This document shows, one piece after another, positions 43,207 through 50,900 of a stretch of DNA of 58,364 nucleotides. The DNA lies in the NCBI GenBank assembly GCA_017448985.1, contig JAFSKL010000018.1:1-58364 (forward strand). The letters are read 5' to 3'. Under the pieces are notes generated by a model. The model was not told the origin of the DNA. It ran no database searches and worked only from the letters and a program-made list of their open reading frames with translations. Made by a program: the position numbers and the translations under genes. This stretch comes from Paludibacteraceae bacterium. GTDB taxonomy: Bacteria > Bacteroidota > Bacteroidia > Bacteroidales > Paludibacteraceae. Position 1 is the stretch's first letter. The number at the start of each line of letters is the position of its first letter.

Positions 43207-43237
43207 CAAAGGTACGAAATTTATTTCGTATGTGCAA
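43207..43237 (-). promoter_or_regulatory. Promoter of the SRD5A-OYE-SDR run
   Basis: TTG (43235-43237) and TACCTTTG (43207-43214) with 20 nt between, 46 bp before the start codon. The spacer is filled by an inverted repeat. Confidence 0.8.
43213..43230. promoter_or_regulatory. Operator-like inverted repeat in the promoter spacer
   Basis: TACGAAAT-TT-ATTTCGTA: perfect 8-bp arms with a 2-bp centre, lying between the two promoter boxes and touching the downstream one. A dimeric regulator bound here would block transcription. Confidence 0.55.
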
Positions 43238-43244
43238 ATAAATC

Positions 43245-44192
43245 TTAAAAAATCGTATTTTTTTCTTGTTTTTGGCAGACAAACAGGCCAAAAATGATTA
43301 AAATCATACCGATCCATTTGCCCAAAGGCAGGTGTTCGCCGAAAAAGAGAAACATCCATAATGCCGTGAATGCCGGACGGATATTGTTGAATGCGTTGGC
43401 CTGCGTCACGCCCACTTTGCGGAGAGCGAAACAGAACAGGATGAACGCTATCACGCTCGCAAAAACCGTCAGATACGCCACACATCCGAGCGCCACCTGT
43501 GTCTCTGAATTGTAAATTGTAAATTGTAAATTGTAAATTGTTTCCGGTCCCTCTTTCCACCACCATAGCGGCAGGAAGAACAGCAGGCTCACGCACTGGG
43601 CATAGAAGATGAAGCTGAGCGACGAGTACCGTTCGGGCACTTTGCGCATCATGATCGAATCGATCACCGCCGCCGACACCGCCGCAAAAGCCAACACAAT
43701 GCCCCAATAATTGCCGATCGAATAGTCGCTGCTTCCCACGAGCGAGAGGGCAAAGACGCCCGCAGTAGAAATGAGAACACCCGCTATGTTGTACTTCGTC
43801 ACGCGTTCGCGCAGCAAAAACGCCGCAAACAGCGGACTCAACAGCGGACTCGTAGAGAGCAGCGTCTCCGCTATCGTCGGGCTGTTGAGCGCATCGTAGG
43901 TGAAGGTCTCCAGCAGGTAATAGAGAAAGGGCTGACAGAAACCCGCAATGAGAAACAGAGGCAGGTCACGCAGCTCCAGACGCTGCAGACCGAACAAGGC
44001 ACTCTTGCGGCAGATAAGTCCGATCACCAGCATCAGCAGCACCGACGGCACGAACCGCAGTACGATCATCGTGAACGGAGGCAGCACCATCAGTGCATGC
44101 TTGATGGCTATCCCGCTCACAGACCAGATGATCATCGACGCTATCAGAGCGACGACGGCCACGGATTGTGTTCTATTCCCGCTAAGCGACAT
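43245..44192 (-). CDS. EamA/DMT-family transporter
   Basis: A 315-residue protein with ten membrane segments forming two EamA halves (IIWSVSGIAIKHAL and the second-half FAFRKVGVTQA-like block). DMT exporters move small metabolites; the substrate cannot be told. The start at 44192 (MSLSGNRTQS) is chosen since the longer frame overlaps the acyltransferase in another frame. Residues 218-230 (TIYNLQFTIYNSE), in the loop between halves, are encoded by an ATTGTAA heptad array. Last gene of the GH3 run, overlapping the previous gene by 49 bp. Confidence 0.88.
   Translation of the reverse strand: MSLSGNRTQSVAVVALIASMIIWSVSGIAIKHALMVLPPFTMIVLRFVPSVLLMLVIGLICRKSALFGLQRLELRDLPLFLIAGFCQPFLYYLLETFTYDALNSPTIAETLLSTSPLLSPLFAAFLLRERVTKYNIAGVLISTAGVFALSLVGSSDYSIGNYWGIVLAFAAVSAAVIDSIMMRKVPERYSSLSFIFYAQCVSLLFFLPLWWWKEGPETIYNLQFTIYNSETQVALGCVAYLTVFASVIAFILFCFALRKVGVTQANAFNNIRPAFTALWMFLFFGEHLPLGKWIGMILIIFGLFVCQKQEKNTIF
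43508..43541. repeat. Perfect heptad array inside the EamA gene, word ATTGTAA
   Basis: Four identical ATTGTAA units plus ATTGT within the coding sequence, giving the 7-residue repeat TIYNLQF TIYN. Confidence 0.95.
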
Positions 44193-45025
44193 ATCGTTTC
44201 GTGCGTTAATCGGAGCAGTCGTTCGGTCTCGGCAGCGCGAGGCTGCGTCGTGTCCGGATAGATAGGTTCGCCGATGATCACTTGCGTCAACGGCTCGTCT
44301 TTGGGTCCCAGCCACCGCCAGATACCCGTCCGCGGACGGAACGTGACGGCGCAAGGCAGTATCGGCTTGTTGTACTTGTATGCCATCGTGAACGCCCCTT
44401 TCTGGAACGGACGAAGAGGCTTGTACCAGTCCCACCGTTTGGCCTCGGGAAAGATATGAAACCAGTAGCCGAGGCGGTTGTATTCGTCAAAAGCGGCATT
44501 GAACGCTTTCATCGCACTCAGACCCGCTTCCGGTTCGGGAATGGGGATGCCGCCTACTATCTTCAGGAAGAACTGGTCCTTGGTCTTGAAGTTGGGTGCG
44601 AACATGGGGATACGCGTATGGCTCGAGGCGCGGAACGAAGTCAGCACCGATGCGCAGTCGTGCCGGTAGCAGTGGTTCGCCACGGTGATCGCACCCCTGC
44701 TCAGGTCGTACTTGCGTAGCGCACGACGGATCGTCCACGGGCAACGCGACCAGCGTGTCCGGCTCTCCATACGCCAGCGAAGACCGTACTTGATTCTTAG
44801 AATCAGACCCAAGGTCCGCAAGATAAGCGCATAGCCCCACCATAGATGAAAGCGGTTCCTGCGGCTCACATCCAAATACGGATAAGTCGCGTCCACGGCC
44901 GGAAAATCACGGTCGTACACAGGCTGGTACAAGCCCACATACGGATCGTCCTCCGGATACTCGCGTGTCACCGGCGGCACATACACCCCCTCCGACACCC
45001 TCAAATCAATATAGCGTTTATTCAT
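44144..45025 (-). CDS. PlsC-like 1-acylglycerol-3-phosphate acyltransferase family protein
   Basis: A 293-residue protein with the HX4D acyltransferase motif in NHCYRHDCASV and the second motif FPEAKRWDWYK, followed by KGAFTMAYKYNKPILP. A hydrophobic segment precedes the first motif. Such enzymes acylate lysophospholipids or related acceptors at the membrane. The context with a GH3 enzyme leaves an aminolipid substrate possible. The start at 45025 (MNKRYIDL) is preferred; an in-frame ATG two codons earlier lies in a heptad array. Confidence 0.82.
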   Translation of the reverse strand: MNKRYIDLRVSEGVYVPPVTREYPEDDPYVGLYQPVYDRDFPAVDATYPYLDVSRRNRFHLWWGYALILRTLGLILRIKYGLRWRMESRTRWSRCPWTIRRALRKYDLSRGAITVANHCYRHDCASVLTSFRASSHTRIPMFAPNFKTKDQFFLKIVGGIPIPEPEAGLSAMKAFNAAFDEYNRLGYWFHIFPEAKRWDWYKPLRPFQKGAFTMAYKYNKPILPCAVTFRPRTGIWRWLGPKDEPLTQVIIGEPIYPDTTQPRAAETERLLRLTHETICRLAGIEHNPWPSSL

Positions 45026-45050
45026 TTTCAATTTTCAATTTTTAATTAGC
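45023..45050. repeat. Heptad array, word AATTTTC
   Basis: CATTTTC, AATTTTC, AATTTTT, AATTAGC. The first unit covers the acyltransferase start codon and the second and third contain the stop codon of the HAD gene. Confidence 0.8.
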
Positions 45051-45664
45051 AAGAACCGTGCTTTCACGGCTCTTGCGGAAGCTCCGTCTTTCTCCTCCCT
45101 GTCGCCGACGAAGAGCGTTGTCTCGGGCTTGGCGCCCAGCAGCTCCATCACCTGTTGTGCACAGCGTGCAGAGGGCTTGAGCGCACCCAACTCCGGCGCC
45201 GAGATACGCAAGGCGAACTGCTTCCAGTCGATGCCCAGCGCCTGCAGTTTGTCCTCCACACAGCCGTAGTCCGAATAGACCGCCGTCGTCAGGCCCCGTC
45301 TCCGACACTCGTCCAACAGCTCGATCGCCTGTTCGCGACGGGGACAGGTCTTGCCGATCAGATTCACCATCGTGGGCAGATAGACATGCTGATACCATTG
45401 TTGCGCGATACGCGGACCCCACAAGTGACCGCGGGACATCGTCCGGAAGAACAGCTCGAAGAACTCCTCTTCGGACGCACAATCGGCATAGTGCATGTTA
45501 CGCCGAGCCAGACGCTCCGACGCCAACAACGGCAGACACCACCACAGACGGCCTACCATCCGTGCCGCCAGACCGCGCTTGTCGTACAGCGTACCGTCCA
45601 GGTCAAACACCACGGTTCGCACGCCGTGCAGTGCGGCGTTTAACTCGCTCTTTTCGTCTCTCAT
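45035..45664 (-). CDS. HAD-superfamily hydrolase
   Basis: A 209-residue HAD-IA phosphatase-like protein. Motif I VVFDLDGTLYD has nucleophile D21 and acid D23, and motif IV is LFVGDREEKDG. A helical cap lies between. Substrate unknown. It overlaps the GH3 gene by 62 bp, so the true start could be a few codons later. Its last residues IKN and stop are encoded by the AATTTTC array. Confidence 0.85.
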   Translation of the reverse strand: MRDEKSELNAALHGVRTVVFDLDGTLYDKRGLAARMVGRLWWCLPLLASERLARRNMHYADCASEEEFFELFFRTMSRGHLWGPRIAQQWYQHVYLPTMVNLIGKTCPRREQAIELLDECRRRGLTTAVYSDYGCVEDKLQALGIDWKQFALRISAPELGALKPSARCAQQVMELLGAKPETTLFVGDREEKDGASARAVKARFLLIKN

Positions 45665-47453
45665 CTATCTTGTCTGCACTTTGTATCACTGTCTCACTGA
45701 ACTGCTCGAGGCGGTTCTCCAGCCGTTGCAACAAGTTGAACCGGTTGCGCCGTTTCTCGTCCTGCATCAGCAGGTTGAATTTGAACTGCCCGTCGCGGAA
45801 GCCGTCCTTCAGGCACGCCGCTTTGAAACGCGCATAGGCGTTCGATAATAATATATGCGCCTCCGGGTCGTGCAAACGGAACGACTGACGCTTCGACTCG
45901 TACTCCAAGTTGATATGCTGCAGCTTCTCGTCCACCACTTTCGTGAACGCGTCGGCGGTCTCCTGTGTCGTCTCTTCGTCCGCGAACTCGAAGTAGAAAT
46001 GGTATTTCGATTCCTCCACATCTGCAAAACCGACGAAGAACTTGGTCTTGATGCCCGTCTCGTCCTCCGCCTGATGCACAGCGTCCATGAACTGCGGCTC
46101 GTACAGTTTCTCGCCCGTCATCGACACGATGCCGTTCACCTTGCTCACCATATGGACTGTCGGCGTCTCCTTGTACTTGCCGCCTACCTCCACCAGGTCG
46201 TTCATGTTGTAGCGGAACAGGCCCGAGTAGGTCGTCACATACGCACAGTAACGCTTGCCCTGCTCCAGCTCGTAGATCTGCAGGAAATGCTTGCGGGGAC
46301 TATCCAGCTCGCTCTCCTCCACGAACTCGTAGTAATGGAATTGCGGGAACAGCACACTCTCGTTCGTCTCGTCCAGCGAGAAACCGAAACGGCACTCTGT
46401 CGCTATGTAGCCCAACTCCTGGTAGTAGGTCTTGTCCCAGTCAAACTGGTCCATGTATTTGTCCATGTAGATCTTCGTGTTACCGCATTTCCACGTGCTG
46501 AAATACTGCAGCCACGGCCAGAAATCCTTCGGGTACAAGTGCCCTGTCTCGGCCAGTATCTTGCGCAACTCGGCAGCCCTCTCCGGCTTCGGACTGATGT
46601 ATGCATCTAACTCCGAACGGATCTCGAACGGTATGTCAAAATCCTCGCATATCGTCCCTTTCTCGATGTCGCTGATCATCTCGTCCCTGTTCTCGTTCAT
46701 CACGCGCAGCAACTCGAGTATCGTCGACGGATTGGCGGTCGCCCAGAGCGTCACATCGCGGTGCTGCAGGGCCAGGCGCATCAGCGTGTAGTTGCGCGCG
46801 GCATAGTCCGGTATCGCCATCACGCAAGCCGGACCCGTGTAGTGCTTCTTGATGATAGGCGGTATGTCGCGTACTAACACACCGCTCACCGAACCGAACA
46901 AGGTCCCGTCCGGCGCATAACCCTCGCACTCCTTGCCTACCGTCGTGAAGATATGACCGCCGAAGATCCGGTTCCGGTGCTTCACGAAGTTCCACGTCCA
47001 GACATGACTCATCTTGCCGTACACATCCTTCAGGTACTTGTGCGTCATGGGTATCCACTTAGGCTCCGAAGTCGTGCCCGAGGTCGTGGCATACATGTCC
47101 GGCTTGCCCGGGAACAGGATGTTCTCCTCGCCCTGCTTGTGACGCTCCACATACGGACGCAGCGTCTCGAAACTGTTGTTCACCGGCACATACAGACGGT
47201 ACAACCGGAACAGGTCGTCCGCCGTCGTCGCACTCAGGATCCGGTCAAAATGGTGCTCTTTGCCATAGACCGTGTCACGGGAGATAGTCAGTATGTCGCG
47301 CAAGGTCTTCTCCGCCGTGTGCTTCGGCTTGCGGCTCCAGAAACGCAGACGAAGCGTCTGCATACCGCCCACGATACACAGCATCGTATTGATGATCCAC
47401 GGATAGGGCAACGCCCGCCCTTCTTTATCCAAATAGGGTTTGTTTTTCGACAT
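45603..47453 (-). CDS. GH3-family acyl-adenylating enzyme
   Basis: A 616-residue member of the GH3 (auxin-responsive promoter) family of the ANL adenylate-forming superfamily. The ATP/AMP loop is YATTSGTTSEPKWIPMT, and VTTYSGLFRYNMNDLVEV and MTGEKLYE match later motifs. In plants GH3 enzymes join amino acids to jasmonate or auxin carboxyls. Bacterial members are common in Bacteroidetes but their substrates are unknown. It heads the GH3-HAD-PlsC-EamA run with its own promoter, next to a steroid/bile-acid gene set. Confidence 0.9.
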   Translation of the reverse strand: MSKNKPYLDKEGRALPYPWIINTMLCIVGGMQTLRLRFWSRKPKHTAEKTLRDILTISRDTVYGKEHHFDRILSATTADDLFRLYRLYVPVNNSFETLRPYVERHKQGEENILFPGKPDMYATTSGTTSEPKWIPMTHKYLKDVYGKMSHVWTWNFVKHRNRIFGGHIFTTVGKECEGYAPDGTLFGSVSGVLVRDIPPIIKKHYTGPACVMAIPDYAARNYTLMRLALQHRDVTLWATANPSTILELLRVMNENRDEMISDIEKGTICEDFDIPFEIRSELDAYISPKPERAAELRKILAETGHLYPKDFWPWLQYFSTWKCGNTKIYMDKYMDQFDWDKTYYQELGYIATECRFGFSLDETNESVLFPQFHYYEFVEESELDSPRKHFLQIYELEQGKRYCAYVTTYSGLFRYNMNDLVEVGGKYKETPTVHMVSKVNGIVSMTGEKLYEPQFMDAVHQAEDETGIKTKFFVGFADVEESKYHFYFEFADEETTQETADAFTKVVDEKLQHINLEYESKRQSFRLHDPEAHILLSNAYARFKAACLKDGFRDGQFKFNLLMQDEKRRNRFNLLQRLENRLEQFSETVIQSADKIDERRKERVKRRTARRANRGV

Positions 47454-47490
47454 AGAGTTGTTTGTTTTTCAAAAAACACAAATTTGGGCG

Positions 47491-47521
47491 CAAAGGTACA
47501 ACAAATTTTGCATATATGCAA
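47491..47521 (-). promoter_or_regulatory. Promoter of the GH3 run
   Basis: TTG (47519-47521) and TACCTTTG (47491-47498), 20 nt apart. The upstream box is part of a perfect 14-bp palindrome TTGCATATATGCAA (47508-47521), a possible operator. Confidence 0.78.
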
Positions 47522-47917
47522 GCGTTCGGGCATTTTTTGCCAAATAAAATGAAATTTTATCTATTTAGCGCGAATAGATAGCGTCTATGCTTGCATAAGA
47601 TGGTATCTGCACGGGCTAAATAGGAAAGCCGTTAGGCTTGGCAAAAATGCCTGCCTTGGTATATATCCAGCACAATGCGACTGTTCCTTCGGCGGATTCC
47701 TTGTTTGCCGTGCAAATAAGGGCGTGCCGAATTACAACAAATTTTTGGAATACACAAGATTTTCTTCGGAAAATAATCGTTTTTTATCAAAATAAGAAGA
47801 TTTTCCAAAGAAAAGTCAAATTTATTTGAAGTTTTTTGTGGAAAAGCCTTGTTATTCGCTCAAATGAGCGAACCGAAATTCGACGCGACCCCGCAAAAAT
47901 GAAAAGAGAAATTAACA
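47522..47917. other. Intergenic region, no gene seen
   Basis: About 400 bp between the GH3 promoter and the terminator at 47918. It contains short words and AT-rich stretches; a weak promoter-like TTG / TAATTCGG pair (minus, near 47730-47760) is too degenerate to call. Confidence 0.5.
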
Positions 47918-47950
47918 AACAAGTGTGCCGCTTCATTCGGCACACTTGTT
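47918..47950 (-). terminator. Terminator of the surface-protein run
   Basis: AACAAGTGTGCCG and CGGCACACTTGTT form a perfect 13-bp stem with a CTTCATT loop. The minus-strand continuation is TTGTTAATTTCTC. It lies 38 bp past the 1,696-residue gene. Confidence 0.85.
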
Positions 47951-47987
47951 TTCTTCTCGGAATAGAATTCATTAATTCATCATTCCA

Positions 47988-50900
47988 TCATTCGATTCTC
48001 CTCCCTTGTACATTGTACATTGTACCGTTGTACATTATATACAGCACGCCGTCACGGAGCACCTTTGTACATTGTACATTGTCCCCTTGTACATCTCCGA
48101 GTCCTGTCGCGTCTTTCTTCTCGTACTGTGCGATGACTGTCAGGTTGGAGGTGATATTCGTTATCGGTTTTGACCATCCGATGAAGGTATAACCTTCTCT
48201 TTCCGGGTCTGTCTCCGGTCCTTGGGCATCGTGTCCTTCCTCCACTTTTTCCTGTAACAACTCGGTCGCATCCCAGTCGAGGAAAGTAACGGTGTGATAG
48301 ACGATGGTCGGTTTGAACACGCCGACAATCGTCACATTGCCGTAGAGCACGCCGCTCATCTTGGTGGTCTTGTTGTCAAGCACCTCGTCTCCGTCGCGCC
48401 ATTCAACGAACTCATAGCCCTCGGCGGGGATGGCTTCGATGGTGTAGTCCGACATATATGCCGCCTGCCTGTTCTCGTCCACGCCGCCGAGTTTGAAGGT
48501 ACCGCCTTCGGCAGGCTCGGCAGTAACAGTCAGGGTGAATGTCTGCGGCTTGAAATAAGCCGTCACGGTAATGTCTTCGCTGACGGTCAGTCCCGTCTCG
48601 GGGTTGTAGTTCTCCCAGTGGTCGAAGGTATAGCCGTAATCGGGTGTGGCAGTCAGGTGCAGTTTCGTGCCGTACGGAAGATTCGAGAGGTTTACCTCTT
48701 CCTCTACCGTTATCTTACCGTTTTCGGCTACGAGTGTTACCTGATAAACCGCCAATTCATACGTTGCCTTGACGGTCAAATCTTCTGTCACGTGGTTGAA
48801 CTCCTTGTCCCATCCGGTGAACTTGTATCCCTCCACTTCGGGTGCTTCGGGAGCCTCTGCAGCCTCGTTCCAGTTGACGATCTGCGTCTCGCCTATCTGA
48901 TTACCGTCCTTATCCAAGAATGTCACGAAGAAGGTCTTGATCTTGAACGTCGCCGTCACGGTTACATTATAATTGACCGTCAACTCCGTGCCGTCATAGT
49001 TCGTCCAGTTCTCAAACATATATCCCTCATCGGGCACCGCAGTGAGCGTCAACTTCGTGCCGTACTCCACAGACGTGAGGTTGGTCTCTTCCGGGGCAAC
49101 GGTCACTGTTCCGTTCTCGGCAATGATGGTCACAGTATAATGGTTTATCTCATAGACCGCATGGATCTCAAGGTTTTCGGTCACAGCACTGAGATCCTTG
49201 TCCCAGCCGGTGAAGGTATAACCCTCCCGCATCGGGTGAATAGGCGGAATGGCGTCTTTTCCCTCCGCCACGAAGCCTTCTTGGAGCAGGGTACCATCGT
49301 AGTCTTCAAACCGAACGGTGTAGTAGGTAGGCGGATTAGGCGTCGTGAAATAGCCCGGAAGCCCTCCTTCTCCATCCACGTGCGCGTACGTGCCATCTAT
49401 CTTCTCCTCATCGTAAGTCGTGCCCATTTCGCCAACTAACTTCTCGCACCCCCAGAACATCCAGTCCGACCAACAACTGCTATTATACCAATCGGAGGTA
49501 CAAATGATGGTGGTCAGTTCACTGCAACCGGCGAACATCATCATCATGTTGGTGACATTGGTGGTGAGGAACGAATTGAGGTTCAGCTTCTTCAATCCTG
49601 TACAACCACAGAACATACACTTCATAGTGGTGACATTAGAGGTGATGAACGAAGGAAGCTCCAACTCTGTCAACCCTGTACAATCATCGAACATCAGTTC
49701 CATGTCCGTCACATTAGCGGTGTTGAAGTTCGTCAGGTCAAGGCTGGTTAAGCCCTTACAGTTACTGAACAAGCTGCTCATATCCGTCACTTCGGACGTG
49801 TTGAGACCATTCAAACCGGTGATAGTGGTCACATGCTGGAAATAATTGAACCATGCTTCCATGCTTGTCGGCTTGGCGTCCGACATCGACGGGTCTAAGA
49901 CTATTTCTTCCACCTCAAATCCCCTCGCGCTGCAATAAATCGACCAATCGAGTTTACCGTCATTGATGCGCCGCCGGTTGTCGTATTGAATAGTAAGCGT
50001 CTTTTCATCCTCGCTGAGCAAGCCATAAATCTCCATCGGTTCATACTCATAGAGCGAGAAATAGCCGGGAGTCTCCGCATCGCCTACTTTGGCGTACCCG
50101 TTGCTGGTGTCTGTGGCATTGCCCTTACACTTAGCCCCACTCACATTGCCCTCCAATTTCTTACAACCGTAGAACGGCCATTCGCCGACGATGTGCCAAT
50201 CCTGGTCACAGAATATACGCTCCAGATTATTGCACTCTTCAAACATATAGGAGAAGTCTTTCACCTTGGTCATCTTGAAACCGTTCAGGTCGAGACACTC
50301 CAATGCATTACAGTGGGAGAACATATAACTCATATCCGTCACTTCGGAGGTGTTGAGGTTCTCTATGCCTTCAATCCGTCGTGCATAACCGAAGTTCCTA
50401 AACCACTGCTTCGTGCTCGTAGGACGCGCTTTTTTCATGGACACGTCAATCACTATCTTCTCCACGTCCCTCCAATCGACAGGTATCCAATCCGTCATTC
50501 CGCTTCGTGCCGTCAGCTGGTCGTCGCAGTAGAGTGTAAACACCTTACCTTCCTCCGAAGTAGCTCCGTAGATAGTAGGCGAGATATGGAAATAACCTGG
50601 TTTTGAACCGCTTCCTATGCGCGCATACTCCTTATCGAGATGATTAGCGTCCAACGTTGTGCCATCTGAGCCCTTAAGAGCCGTGCAGCCCTCGAACATA
50701 TAATCCGATTCCGTCAACTTCTCACTCGCGCTCCAGTCTTCATCGCAATAGATCCGCTCTAACTGGCTGCAATTAGCAAAGAGACCTACCGCGTTAGTCA
50801 GGCTCTTGATATTAAAGGTCGATATATCCAGCCTTGTCAACGAACTGCAACCGGCGAACATAAAACTCATGTCGGTGCAAATAGAGGTGTTTAGGTATTG

